A stretch of 64,000 bases of DNA from Helichrysum umbraculigerum (GCA_949592205.1 CATIUR010000003.1:86218501-86282500), one strand, 5' to 3'. Positions 1-11,267 are shown, counted from the first letter of the stretch. The notes: generated from the sequence alone by a model not told the origin. Program-made: numbers and translations.

Positions 1-747
1 CATGTACTTTGCGTTCGATAGTGAAAACATTATTTCCATGATGACGATGTACTTGGTGTTCCGTTTTAGAAAACAATGTTTACATTCTTCGCAAATCAGA
101 CCATGTTTTAGACACAGATAACTAATCACCTTGGATAGGGTTCGCGACGTCCTATCATTAAGGCCGTAGCCACGTTTACTGGTTGAAAGGCGTTAAGTTT
201 GATTGAGGTTTAAAATCATAGATAGAAAGTGGATCAACACACTAATTAATCATTAATCGACAACGGATTGTGCCCACGACTTTTATAGCTTCCAGGTTCC
301 GTACTACACACATTAGTGATGTTTCCGGCGCTATACAAATGAAAGCCGTATAACGTTACCTCCGTTGTTTTCATAATGACATCATCCCAATTAATACGAC
401 TAATTACATTATAGCAAACACGCAATAATACTACTCGCTAATCATGGCAAACAATCCTAAATCTAGCATGACAACAGTAATAACAATCATCATAACGAAA
501 TAGATAAAGGATAGAATTAACCAGAGTAACAGCGTAGCTGAATATAACGTGAACGAATACAAGCGGAACTCCGAGTATCCTCCAAGCAATATTACAATAT
601 TACCCCCTATTCGTCCGGTCAGAGCCGTGACTAACTAGCCGCTAACTACGAAAACTGAAAATATAAACCTAACCTAGAGAGAGAGTAGTGAGAGAGAGTT
701 GAGAATGTGAATGTTTGAATGTGTTGAAATGAGGTGATTTGATCCCA

Positions 748-755
748 TATTTATA
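748..755 (-). promoter_or_regulatory. TATA box of the Athila-like LTR
   Basis: TATAAATA on the minus strand lies directly downstream, in transcription sense, of the palindrome array at 766-1075. A GA/CT-rich stretch follows at 675-705. The identical box is at 9790-9797 in the other LTR, and a homologous one is at 39104-39111 in the solo LTR. Confidence 0.7.
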
Positions 756-765
756 CTAGTCGCAC

Positions 766-1075
766 AGCCGTATCGTCCAGCCGTATTTGCACCTTCAAAT
801 GTCCAGCCGTATCGCTCAACCGTATCAAAATTTGATCTTGTACGAGGGAGGAGGACGATACGAGGGGACCTCCCGTATTTCGGGTGGAAATGGCACGATA
901 CGGGCGAACACGGATCAGATACGGGAGAACGAGGCTGTATACGGGAGGACACAGGCCGTATACGGCTGGTCCAGACCGTATACGCCCTTGCCAGGCCGTA
1001 TACGGTCATGTCCAGGCCGTATACGGCTGTGCTTGCCCGTATACGGCTTGGTTTGCCCGTATTGGTCTTCTCCGG
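766..1075. repeat. CCGTATACGG palindrome array in LTR
   Basis: About a dozen full or half copies of the perfect 10-bp palindrome CCGTATACGG lie at irregular spacing of roughly 10-20 bases, separated by unrelated sequence. The same array is at 9808-10117. The array keeps several frames open by chance; no coding function is supported. Confidence 0.85.
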
Positions 1076-1427
1076 TTGCCTTGTTTCTTCGTTTGGCCGT
1101 AACTTTTGACTCGGGTGTCCGTTTTCAGCGTTCTTTATATCCACGCGCTCGTATTTTCCTAAGGAAGAAAATGACATAAGTTAGAGGCCATAATTCCAAG
1201 CAGATCTTAAAAAGTGCTAAAAAGCGTGAACGAGAATGCTTATGATTGTTTATGCTCCATCTTATTCGTTTTTAGGCCTTTTTGGTTGATTCTTGAAGCG
1301 TCATCTATATTTTAGCCTTCATTATGAAATTTAGTATAAAATGTATATTTCAAATGTTTTTCATCCATAATTGGGCTAAAAAGGTGAGATAATGGCACAC
1401 AAAAACCTGACTTTTTGCGTGTCATCA

Positions 1428-1446
1428 AATATCCCACACTTAGACT
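1428..1446 (-). other. Polypurine tract before the 3' LTR
   Basis: On the minus strand the sequence runs CTAAGTGTGGGATATT immediately before the LTR start TGATGACACG. This is the usual plus-strand primer of Athila/Tat-type elements, preceded by the familiar TTGAGGACAAGC-like stretch. Confidence 0.8.
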
Positions 1447-3859
1447 TTGCTTGTCCTCAAGCAAAACTTAAATTTCTCACTTGCTTCCCCAATGAAAATA
1501 TTTGAAAGTGTTAATGCATTTTGGGTGAATCAAAATGTTAAGAGCAAACAATCCCATATACAAGTAATATATCCTGGAAACTGAGAGAAAATAAGCTATT
1601 CGTTTCAGAAACATGAAATAATTCTCTTCGGCATACTGTTGGGATATACATGACTAGGCGATCTCACAAGGTGGTCACTCAATTCACTCAGAAGTGTTTC
1701 GGGTTACCTATCATTCTAATCAAACGAAATCGCTCAATAACCAGTCATGCAGCATCCATCGTCATAGGCTTGCTCGAGAATCACATCTCCACCACTTAGG
1801 TGAGGACGGTGCTAATCATCCCAGGACATTCAAATGGGCTGTAATGTTTGGTGAGGGTTAAAGGGAATGGATAAGTGGAAAATTGTTTTTAAGTAAAAAG
1901 GGGTTTTGCTTATCTTAGGCCTTTTTAAATTCATGAAAAATTTTTATTTAGATAAACTTTTCAATGAAAACGGAAACGGAAATCGAAAAGGGGAGGAGAT
2001 AGCTATTTTGACTTCTATCTCTTAAAACGCATGGAAGATTATACTTTTTTAGGAATCGGGGGTTTTGGGAGATTTTGAAGCACTTAGCTTTATTTCAGAT
2101 GATATATATTTTCGTTTCTTTTCTTTTCTATTTTCTATATTTTTGGCTTGGACTTTCTTTGCCAAGGATTTTCTAAGGATTTTTTTTTTTTTCAGTTTAT
2201 TCACTGCCCTTTTGAGACCTTTTCTGACTTTCATTTTTCACACTTTTGACAATTTCGAATTTACTTGGTGCCAATTTTACGCACTACAAGACTCTTGTTT
2301 TGAGTTTTGATCATGGGAACGCACACGAGGAGTTTTGAGTAAACACGAGATTTGTAATTTTTGAGTGAAAGCAAAAAGAATACCTAAATAGCATTTTTCA
2401 AAAATTTAAAAATTTCTAAGATAAGGTTTTGGTGGGTGCGGATGTAAATGGGTTTAAAGTTTGGGTTTTAAAGAAATGAAAAGGCTAAGGCTCAACAGGG
2501 TTTTCTAGGCGGATCATCAACACTAAAATTGAGTGTTGGAAGGGTTTTGGGCTTGAAGAGAAATGTAAAAATGGGGTTAGATCCTAAGGAATGTCAAGGT
2601 CCTCTGATTGCACCTATACCGCGTATGGTACTCAACCAATGTGGTCTCGACATGTATAACAGGAGCAAGTTCTAATTCCGGATGCATGCATCGGTATACA
2701 CTCATCAAACGAATAGTGAAGCATTAAAAATGAATGCTTTTCATGGCTCAAGATACCTCACTACAAGATTGGGTTGTATGTGTCTAGTCATGCGATGCCT
2801 TTTAGATTTATTATTTCAGCTTAAGAAAGTCCTAATTTATTTAATCCTAATTTCCAAAGTACATTACTTATATATGAAAATGATTCCTCTCAAGACATTT
2901 TAATTCAAAAATTTTGAAAAATTTCAAGCAAAGGTGAGGTTTTTTTTAAAATTGAGGAACATTTTCCGAGTTTGCTTTTGGAAATAAGAATCAAACCTAA
3001 GGTATTCTATACCGCTATCCCACAGTTAGAGGAACATTGTCCCTAATGTTCTCTTGAGTTGAGATTTTATTGTAAGTAAAATCCCACACTTAGAGTTTGA
3101 ACATATCGGAAAATGTTTCTCAAGCGTTTGTTTTGGGCTGGAATCCCACACTTAGTGATAAGTTAAGGATATGGCATAGATTACTTGAAAAATAAAGCAA
3201 AAATAATCAAAGACAAGGATAAGAACGAGAGAACTCCCCTATCAAGGTGGTTGAAGGAGGTTGAGAGTCAGAAGATATGCTGCCTTTGAAGAAGAGTATG
3301 TGCCAGATATCCTCCCTTCGGCAGTTCCATGAAGTGCATTCGGCTGTTGGGAAGAGCACTTGGTACAAAATGGCTTGGTTCTTCATTCTCCTCACTGGCT
3401 CTCTCATGTGAAAATATCTCGTAAGTGTGAACACGTTGGATATACTTTTTAACCAACTTCTCATTTTTATAGCTTTTTGCCGAAAAAGTGTATCACTATC
3501 CCAGAATGTGAAGAGATGCTTTCTACTACAAATCATTTGTAAGACATGTGTTTTTAAACGAGTTCGAGCATAATGTGTGAAAGTAGCACACAAGTACCTC
3601 AAATACTCGAAACACATGACTTATTATTTTGCAAATGTTTCCTATATTCTGGAATTAGTGATGTTGTAAAAGCTGTTAGTTTTAAAAATGAAGTGGTGTT
3701 TTGAAAGATTTTGTATATCCGAGTGTGAAAGATTGTCAGAGATAATTCACTTCTTGGAAATTAAAATACTACTAATACTAAAGGATATTTATTCCACGGG
3801 TTGCCTCCCGAGAAGCGCTTCTATTTAAAGTCGAGGGCTCGACTCTTTTTCCTCCTGGA
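1447..3859 (-). other. Non-coding 3' region with internal PPT-like copies
   Basis: There are 2.4 kb between the last ORF and the polypurine tract with no recognisable coding sequence. Three extra copies of the PPT-like word CTAAGTGTGGGAT, one with a single mismatch, lie at 3017-3029, 3081-3093 and 3143-3155 on the minus strand. Long 3' untranslated regions are typical of this lineage. Confidence 0.7.
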
Positions 3860-5392
3860 TCAGCCGGAAGAGGAACCTCCAGGGCTAGAGATGCTCGGTG
3901 TTGGGGCCCTGGAGTTTTGGGGATAGAACTTGAGGAAATAGCGAGTGATGACTTGGGTGATATTCGGGATTCTTGAAACGAAGAGAGGGAAGCTATCGAA
4001 GTGTTCCTCAGCCACCCTCTGCAAGTATAAGAGGTCCCAGGAGATGTCATAGACTGCTTTGGAGATGGGTCCGTCGGAATCTATGAAGTAGGTCCCGTTG
4101 TACTCAAGTCTCTCACGCTCTGGTCGTTCCTGCCTTAATGAATCCATGAATCCGAAGAAGCGCAGATGGATGTCTTCATGAGTGCTGACGCTGGTGCTTC
4201 TTCCCAATTCTTCGATGGATTCGAGGATGCCTTGGATGAGCTGCTCTTGATGACTGGAATACGTGAGGTTGGGTTTACGAAAGATGTTAATCATTCTATT
4301 GTAAACCTCACGCAGTCCATCATGGAACAACTGTCTTGGCTCCCCTGTGAAGACAGTACCGAAGATATCTCTAAGCTGCTCTGTGATGAAGTTCGTAGTG
4401 TTAACCAATGAATCGTCAGGTATGGATGAAGGGATGTCACGGGTCCTTTCCTCTTGGCATACACGCTCCAGCCTTTTGATAATTTTGTGAGCATGGAATT
4501 CTAAAGTGAAGTCGATGTAAAACCTGTGTGGTGAAGAATCGTCGATATGATCGTTATTAGCCATAGAGTTCATCAATCCCTGAAGATCACTCATCATCTG
4601 TTTGTCGACTTCGTCATTAGGGTTTCCAGTAGCATAGTCCATATTGTATCTGTAAGAGTGTAGAAACTCCATCTGTCTGGGCGAATATGGAAATGCAGAC
4701 CTGATTAGTGTCTCGTATACCTTGCCATATATGATTTTCCGGTTTTCAAAGAACTCCAGATTGTCAGCAGATGGCTCATCACTGTTATGAGGTTCTTGCA
4801 GAAGCTGAGTAGCGAGATCTTCGGCGAAGGCATGGATGCGTTTTTGTAGATGCTGAGGACTTCGAGAATTGGTGGCACGATAAACATCATATTCTGCTTC
4901 AATTTCTTCGATCAAGTCTCTCTGATGTGGCGTTTACTCAATAGTAGAATCTCTGATAATCGCCATCAAGGTACGAAAGTCATCCTCGTATTGCTCAATA
5001 GTACTGATCATCTCTTCGTGATTAGAGACGACCGGTACTTGGATAGTTCCGAGAGAAGAGCCTGGAATGGTGGAAGGTAGACGAAGGTGAATACAGCGGA
5101 TATCTATCGGAACATCGATGAATACGACATCGTCCTCATCACTTTCTGTCGTTGTGGGATCAACATCTAGTGAATCAGGGAACTCCATAACGGTAGGTGG
5201 TGACTGAGACTCGTCAGTGATCTGAGATATCGGCTGAGAAGAGATCATCTCAATTTCCCTTTCATCCTGAGAGTCGGAATCATGACTGGAATCAGAAGTG
5301 CCTCCTAGCTCAAGTTGAGTTCGAAGTCTAGGAAAGGTGAGTGGATCGAGGTTTGATGTGATGAGTTTGGCATCACAAGAATGATCTTCCAT
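3860..5392 (-). pseudogene. Accessory ORF of unknown function (~510 residues), one internal stop
   Basis: The ORF starts at an ATG at 5390-5392, inside the last 88 bases of gag-protease and in a different (-1) frame. It runs 152 codons to a TAA at 4934-4936, then stays open in the same frame to 3860. The N-terminal third is acidic and low-complexity. The rest looks mostly alpha-helical, with no transmembrane segment, cysteine cluster or enzyme motif that I recognise. It is clearly homologous over its whole length to the ORF at 28561-30048 in the second Athila-like element: shared blocks include PVVS, FFE..KI.Y, FPYS..Q, ATGN, MIN.FR and FGFMD. In that copy the stop position is a Phe codon, so the stop here is probably a recent lesion. 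Athila elements often carry an env-like ORF at this position, but I see no env features. Function unknown. Confidence 0.75.
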
Positions 5393-7743
5393 TGGTCTTC
5401 TTCCTCTGAATCACTATCTGGCAGCGGAATAAAACTTCGAGTGTAGTCTAGCTGCATTATCTCTGCTGTCGGAAGGTATGACTCAGGAAGGTAAGTCGGT
5501 GTGGTTTGATCTTCTTCTGCCTTGTCCTCTTCTTCTTCTTCTATTTCTTCTTCAGTCTCTTCCTCTTCTTCCATTTCTTCTTCTTCAGTGTCGGAAGCAA
5601 TCATAATGGGCTCGTCAGACATCCGTGTGTCTGGTTCAGAATCATCATCCGAAGTAACTCTGCCTGTAGAAATCATACATATCTCCGCATGCTCGGTCAA
5701 GGCCTGGTCAGTCTGATCAATCCTGAAGGTGATAGTCTCTCCGTGAGATCTAAGACTGATAGTCTGTGAATAAACATCGATGATAGTACGCGCGGTGTTC
5801 AAGAAGGGTCTTCCTAAGATGATAGGGATATGCACATCCTCCTGAATGTCCATCACTACAAAGTCTGTGGGATATAGGAACTTATCTACCTTAACCATGA
5901 TATTCTCAGCTATTCCCTTAGGGTATCTAATGGATTGGTCAGCTAGTTGGACGCTCATCTTGGTAGGCTTAAGGGGTCCTAATTCCAGTCGAGTGTAAAG
6001 TGAATAAGGCATAAGGTTGATACTGGCTCCTAGGTCGGCTAGAGAGTGTATCATGCCCGAGTGATAGATCGAACAAGCAAGGGTGAATCGTCCTGTATCT
6101 CCTAATTTCTCAGGTAAGGAATTTTTAATGATTGCTGAACATTCCGCGTTCAGTGGGACATTGGGTACTTCAGGTACCTTGTCCTTAGTAGACAGGAGTT
6201 TAAGGATGTATTTTGAACTGGAAGGGGTTCTGGACACGGTGTCCATGAACTTTCCATCGAGACGGAAGGTGTTAGCCTTGTAGGCTTTCCTAAGATGGTT
6301 AGGAAACGGAATCTGTACTTCCCTTTGTGGTGTAGGGACAGACGGTGTCTCGACTGTCGGTGGGACGGGATAAGTAGTGGAAGGTTGGCTCGGTGCCTCC
6401 TTCGTGTCTGTAGTACTTATCTGTTTAGCCTCTTCTACGTGAGGGTTTTGTACCGTGTTACTAGGAAGATTACCCTGAGGCCTAGAGTCAAGACGTTGGG
6501 CTAGTTGTCCAATTTGGGCCTCAAGATTTTTGAGAACGGCCAATTGGTTCCTAAGGTATAGGTCAGTTTGGTCTTGCCTAGCGCTAGTCTTTTGGTTGAC
6601 CTGGTGTTGGCCTTGGATGAACTTAGTGAGGGTTTCATCTGTACTAGTAATGGGCACAAGGGTTTTAGTGGGTTCAGTCGATTGAGCTGCGTCGGGTGCA
6701 GTCAATGATAGTGGTTGGTTATATGTGAGTTGGTTTTGTTGTGGGTACCTAGGTTGGTAGGTGGGTTGGAAAGGTGGTTGGTTTCTAGGCGGGTATTGGG
6801 TGTTTCTAGTCCTAGGGGGAGAGGTTTGAGCGAAACGTGACTGATTTTGAGGGCGAGCTAGAAATTGAGCATAGTAAACCGTTCCGTCAGTGAGATCTTC
6901 GTACTCAACCTGATAAGCAGCAGTTGGAAGGTTGGCACAGTTCTGGCATTCCTGAACTTGATGGACGTGCTGGGATGGTTTCTTCATTTCGCCGATCTGT
7001 TTCGTCAGGGTTTCGATTTTCTCCGTCAGAGATTTAATAGCTTCAGCCTGGAACGGGTTTGGAGTGGCAAGTGGTGCCGATGATGAGGAATGCTCACCAG
7101 AGTTCCAATCGTGATGGTGCATCGTCATATTTTCGATCAGGTTCCATGCCTCTTCATCAGTTAACTGCATGAAGTTTCCTTGAGCAGCAGCGTCGAGGGT
7201 GATGCGATGGTTTGGAGCAAGACCGTTGTAAAACGTGCACAGCTGGCTGGTTTTCTCTATCAAATGGTTAGGACATTTGTTTAGGAGACTCTTATATCTC
7301 TCCCATGCCGTATAGATAGATTCATCATGAGCTTGGTGGAAGTTCATGATGTCATTTTTGCATTTGGTTTGTTTGGCCGGAGGAAAGTACTTAGTTAGAA
7401 ACTTATTACCCATCTCCGTCCAAGAGGAGATAGAGCCGGTCTCTAATCCCTCAAACCAAGTTAAGGCATGGTGAGTAAGCGAATAGGGGAATAGGTATAG
7501 GCGAACTATGTCCTGCTCAACCCCATTCTGCTTGTAAGAGTTGGTGGTTTGAATAAATCGGTTTATGTGGGCGTTGGGGTCTTCATTGGGCAAACCATGG
7601 AATTGACAGAATTCCTTGATTAGCTGAATGATGTGGTGTCTAAGTTCGAAAGATGCGCCGTCGATAACTGGATAGTTGATGGGTCCCCCTCGTCCTTCAA
7701 TTGACGGTTTGGTGCTGTCGGCGAGAGTGACACGTGCAGCCAT
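5305..7743 (-). CDS. Athila-like gag-protease polyprotein, 812 aa
   Basis: The start is ATG at 7741-7743, 219 bases after the primer site. Residues ~40-210 form a plant retrotransposon gag domain (words such as FPYSLTHHALTWFEGL and NKFLTKYFP). A proline/glutamine-rich linker follows. The aspartic protease near residue 570 carries the DLGAS active site, followed by ILGRPFL. The C-terminal tail is an extremely acidic Glu run. No CCHC knuckle is evident. The frame is intact, but it ends without any pol domain, unlike autonomous Athila. The protein would form the virus-like particle; replication enzymes must come from another element. Confidence 0.92.
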   Translation of the reverse strand: MAARVTLADSTKPSIEGRGGPINYPVIDGASFELRHHIIQLIKEFCQFHGLPNEDPNAHINRFIQTTNSYKQNGVEQDIVRLYLFPYSLTHHALTWFEGLETGSISSWTEMGNKFLTKYFPPAKQTKCKNDIMNFHQAHDESIYTAWERYKSLLNKCPNHLIEKTSQLCTFYNGLAPNHRITLDAAAQGNFMQLTDEEAWNLIENMTMHHHDWNSGEHSSSSAPLATPNPFQAEAIKSLTEKIETLTKQIGEMKKPSQHVHQVQECQNCANLPTAAYQVEYEDLTDGTVYYAQFLARPQNQSRFAQTSPPRTRNTQYPPRNQPPFQPTYQPRYPQQNQLTYNQPLSLTAPDAAQSTEPTKTLVPITSTDETLTKFIQGQHQVNQKTSARQDQTDLYLRNQLAVLKNLEAQIGQLAQRLDSRPQGNLPSNTVQNPHVEEAKQISTTDTKEAPSQPSTTYPVPPTVETPSVPTPQREVQIPFPNHLRKAYKANTFRLDGKFMDTVSRTPSSSKYILKLLSTKDKVPEVPNVPLNAECSAIIKNSLPEKLGDTGRFTLACSIYHSGMIHSLADLGASINLMPYSLYTRLELGPLKPTKMSVQLADQSIRYPKGIAENIMVKVDKFLYPTDFVVMDIQEDVHIPIILGRPFLNTARTIIDVYSQTISLRSHGETITFRIDQTDQALTEHAEICMISTGRVTSDDDSEPDTRMSDEPIMIASDTEEEEMEEEEETEEEIEEEEEDKAEEDQTTPTYLPESYLPTAEIMQLDYTRSFIPLPDSDSEEEDQWKIILVMPNSSHQTSIHSPFLDFELNLS

Positions 7744-7962
7744 CGGTTGTCGAGTGCGTGATTCTTTGCGAGCAGTATGGATAATCGACTCATGATCAGG
7801 TATGAAAATGAGCGGTTCAGATCCGGATGATCTGGTCGAATATCGTTGTGTGTTGTGGTGAGGAATTTTCGTCTGGAATAAGTAAAACTAAGAAAGTAAA
7901 ACTAAACTACGGATATTTACTAGAAAGAAAAATTCGTCTAGAACGTCTTTGGATCTTACAAC

Positions 7963-7984
7963 TGGTTCCCCGGCAGCGATGCCA
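7963..7984 (-). other. Primer binding site
   Basis: On the minus strand, TGGCATCGCTGCCGGGGAAC lies six bases inside the 5' LTR. It resembles the TGGCGCCGTTGCCGGGGA primer site typical of Athila/Tat elements. Confidence 0.8.
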
Positions 7985-7990
7985 AAAACC

Positions 7991-10469
7991 TGATGCGCGC
8001 CGAGAGGTCGGTTGCGATTTGACTCGCGTCGTTGCGGGCCTTCCTCCTGGCGCGGCGATCAGTGGGTTTTAAAATTTGTAAATGCGGGGCCTAAGTATAC
8101 TTAAAACTATGGGAGTATAGTAGTAAGTATGACCTAGGGTCGTTCTATAAACCAGAAGTATTGTGAAACGTTAACGTTGAAGATGATTTATCTAACTAGT
8201 AATGATTTTTAACAGATTTTTGGGGTTTTGGTTTTGGTTTTTTATACTTAGGCAGAAAATTTTAAATAAAGCAAGATAAAATATCAGTAGTTAGCAGATA
8301 ATCTAGAGGAGGTGTTTGCTATGACTTCATTAGTTTTCTTAATTGGGATGATGGATTGTAATATGATCTCAAAAGTTTATATTCCATTCATTTCAAGTAT
8401 TAGTGGAGTAAGCACTAGTTCCCTACTGATAGATTTCTCGATCAGTATGTCACTGAGTAACTAGGCTATCGTGATTCTGATCGGAGTAGTTTATCCAGCC
8501 ATACAACACTAACCAATGACGGTATAGTGACCCTTATATGGAAATAAATCCTCGGTGCATGAATAAGGCGACAAACCAATCTCGATGTCCGACCTTTCTT
8601 AACCCCACAAGGATACTTTAATCTAAATAAAATATTCACATTCGAGATTAGATTTAGCGTGCGTTGATCACTTTCTATCGATGGGTTTGTAAAGTCTAAG
8701 TATAATTTAATAAAGTGCACAATAGGTAACTACGGCTATTTTCCGTGGAAATACCAAGTACTTAGCCGATTTGCGGTACCTACTTTGCTTATAGTTGGAA
8801 CCCTAGACTTTGTTTAACTAAGTTTGTATTTGAGTACAATGATTCTCCATCTATGATATAAACCAGCCCTTACTTTGAAATCCCAATAAATCCCTAATTT
8901 GCAAATAGCGTAATATTTGCGTTCAGTTAGAAAACAGTATTTCCACAGGTACGGTGTACTTTTGCGTTCTGAAGGGAAAGCGATCTTTCCACAGTACCGG
9001 TGTACTTTGTGTTCAAGTTAGAAAACGTTGTTCCATAATCACCATGTACTTTGCGTTCGATAGTGAAAACATTATTTCCATGATGACGATGTACTTGGTG
9101 TTCCGTTTTAGAAAACAATGTTTACATTCTTCGCAAATCAGACCATGTTTTAGACACAGATAACTAATCACCTTGGATAGGGTTCGCGACGTCCTATCAT
9201 TAAGGCCGTAGCCACGTTTACTGGTTGAAAGGCGTTAAGTTTGATTGAGGTTTAAAATCATAGATAGAAAGTGGATCAACAAACTAATTAATCATTAATC
9301 GACAACGGATTGTGCCCACGACTTTCATAGCTTCCAGGTTCCGTACTACACACATTAGTGATGTTTCCGGCGCTATACAAATGAAAGCCGTATAACGTTA
9401 CCTCCGTTGTTTTCATAATGACATCATCCCAATTAATACGACTAATTACATTATAGCAAACACGCAATAATACTACTCGCTAATCATGGCAAACAATCCT
9501 AAATCTAGCATGACAACAGTAATAACAATCATCATAACGAAATAGATAAAGGATAGAATTAACCAGAGTAACAGCGTAGCTGAATATAACGTGAACGAAT
9601 ACAAGCGGAACTCCGAGTATCCTCCAAGCAATATTACAATATTACCCCCTATTCGTCCGGTCAGAGCCGTGACTAACTAGCCGCTAACTACGAAAACTGA
9701 AAATATAAACCTAACCTAGAGAGAGAGTAGTGAGAGAGAGTTGAGAATGTGAATGTTTGAATGTGTTGAAATGAGGTGATTTGATCCCATATTTATACTA
9801 GTCGCACAGCCGTATCGTCCAGCCGTATTTGCACCTTCAAATGTCCAGCCGTATCGCTCAACCGTATCAAAATTTGATCTTGTACGAGGGAGGAGGACGA
9901 TACGAGGGGACCTCCCGTATTTCGGGTGGAAATGGCACGATACGGGCGAACACGGATCAGATACGGGAGAACGATGCCGTATACGGGAGGACACAGGTCG
10001 TATACGGCTGGTCCAGGCCATATACGCCCTTGCCAGGCCGTATACGGTCATGTCCAGGCCGTATACGGCTGTGCTTGCCCGTATACGGCTTGGTTTGCCC
10101 GTATTGGTCTTCTCCGGTTGCCTTGTTTCTTCGTTTGGCCGTAACTTTTGACTCGGGTGTCCGTTTTCAGCGTTCTTTATATCCACGCGATCGTATTTTC
10201 CTAAGGAAGAAAATGACATAAGTTAGAGGTCATAATTTCAAGCGGATCTTAAAAAGTGCTAAAAAGCGTGAACGAGAATGCTTATGATTGTTTATGCTCC
10301 ATCTTATTCGTTTTTAGGCCTTTTTGGTTGATTCTTGAAGCGTCATCTATATTTTAGCCTTCATTATGAAATTTAGTATAAAATGTATATTTCAAATGTT
10401 TTTCATCCATAATTGGGCTAAAAAGGTGAGATAATGGCACACAAAAACCTGACTTTTTGCGTGTCATCA
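7991..10469 (-). repeat. 5' LTR of the Athila-like element, 2479 bp
   Basis: The plus-strand ends are TGATGCGCGC...GTGTCATCA, giving TG/CA termini. It contains the CCGTATACGG array at 9808-10117 and TATAAATA (minus) at 9790-9797. It is homologous to the interrupted solo LTR at 34871-39750. Confidence 0.93.
9808..10117. repeat. CCGTATACGG palindrome array, second LTR copy
   Basis: This is the counterpart of 766-1075. Five of the roughly 11 differences between the two LTRs fall within about 45 bases of this array. Confidence 0.85.
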
Positions 10470-10996
10470 ATCACACTGATGATTTTCGTGGTAACATGTT
10501 TCAGAAGATTCTCAGAAGAGATATCTACAGCAAGAAGTATTTGTGGGTTAGACCAGAGCTGGGAGTTCGGTATTCATACAAGAAAAAGTTGGATTCAAGA
10601 ACTCAGCAACCAATCGTGAAATATCATTATCCTCCAGCTGCTAGTCAGAAAACTGTGCCATTGCAGTCTTTACCACTCGATTTTCTTAAAAGATTACGAT
10701 ATTGGTGGTTTGATTCAGTTACTCAAGAAGCATTTATTGAATATCTTTCAGTTGAAGATCCGGTGATTGAGAAGGGTAATTGGAGTCTATCTGCAAAGTA
10801 TGGAAGAACTCTTCGTATTTTTGATCCGATCAGCCTTATTAATCTGACAAAGAAAGATTTGAGAGCTCTTCACAAAAGCAAAATGGAGTATCATCGTTTT
10901 GATCAAGAAGAAGCTTCAAAGTTCGAGAAGGTGGTCGAGATTTGTGTTCGAGTGGGTATTCATGCTGGTGGAGTATTTCCACCAGGTTGGGTTTGA
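10470..10996 (+). pseudogene. 3' fragment of a copia-associated tail ORF
   Basis: An open frame enters from the upstream Athila-like LTR and ends with TGA at 10994-10996, followed 27 bases later by a polypurine tract and an LTR. The ~175 genuine residues look globular, without a motif I can name (for example DPISLINLTKKDLRALHKSK). The position directly upstream of the PPT and LTR marks it as the last ORF of a Ty1/copia element. Its 5' part was split off by the insertion ending at 10469 and would lie left of this window. Function unknown. Confidence 0.6.
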
Positions 10997-11023
10997 ACTG
11001 AAGATGTTTTTGAAGACCAAGCT

Positions 11024-11040
11024 GAAGACACGGGGGAGTT
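11024..11040 (+). other. Copia polypurine tract
   Basis: GAAGACACGGGGGAGTT lies immediately before the LTR start TGTTGATACATG. Confidence 0.75.
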
Positions 11041-11130
11041 TGTTGATACATGTTTGTGTGTCTGTCAGTTGGTCTATAGAGTTGTAAGTGTCGTTAGTTG
11101 ATTGTAAGAGAAAAGTCATTTTAGTCTGTA

Positions 11131-11240
11131 GCGACACTTAACTTCTGTGTTAGGCGACACTTGCCTTAGTGTCGCATAGCGTCACTTAGGTAAGTGACGC
11201 ATGAGGGCGGCGACATGCGACACTTCCCAAGTGACGCATG
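11131..11240. repeat. GTGACGC/GCGACAC hairpin array in copia LTR
   Basis: Alternating GCGACACTT, AAGTGTCGC, GCGTCACTT and AAGTGACGC words form perfect short hairpins. For example, 11179-11200 has a 9-bp stem and the loop AGGT. The array ends 19 bases before the TATA box. Confidence 0.85.
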
Positions 11241-11259
11241 TCTGCCGATTTAGTTTTAG

Positions 11260-11267
11260 TATAAATA
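11260..11267 (+). promoter_or_regulatory. TATA box of copia LTR
   Basis: TATAAATA lies just downstream of the hairpin array. The mirror copy in the other LTR is near 28150-28165 on the minus strand. Confidence 0.65.

Larger units (their letters stand above)
1..1427 (-). repeat. 3' LTR (partial) of the Athila-like element
   Basis: This is a direct repeat of 9043-10469. In element orientation it starts TGATGACACG at 1427. The inner part carries the CCGTATACGG palindrome array and a TATA box. About 1050 bases of the far end lie outside the window. Confidence 0.95.
1..10469 (-). mobile_element. Athila-like Ty3/gypsy element without pol, 5' LTR to truncated 3' LTR
   Basis: Reading on the minus strand, the order is 5' LTR (7991-10469), primer site, gag-protease, a second ORF of unknown function, a long non-coding 3' region, a polypurine tract and the 3' LTR (1-1427, continuing outside the window). 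No reverse transcriptase, RNase H or integrase is present, so the element must be mobilised in trans. The 1427 bases shared by the two LTRs align without gaps with about 11 differences by eye (about 0.8%), so the insertion is recent. It interrupts the tail ORF of the copia element at 10470. The flanking target duplication cannot be tested because the left end is missing. Confidence 0.9.

Noticed and set aside
674..1179. Overlapping open frames of 72-167 codons on both strands in the Athila-like LTR, repeated at 9716-10221
   Set aside because: They are kept open by the palindromic CCGTATACGG array; no family resemblance, and identical only because the LTRs are copies.
3207..3617. 136-codon minus-strand frame in the Athila-like 3' region
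   Set aside because: No homologue in the second element and no composition typical of coding sequence.
5506..5769. Phe/Ser-rich plus-strand frames
   Set aside because: Antisense shadow of the Glu-rich tail of gag-protease.
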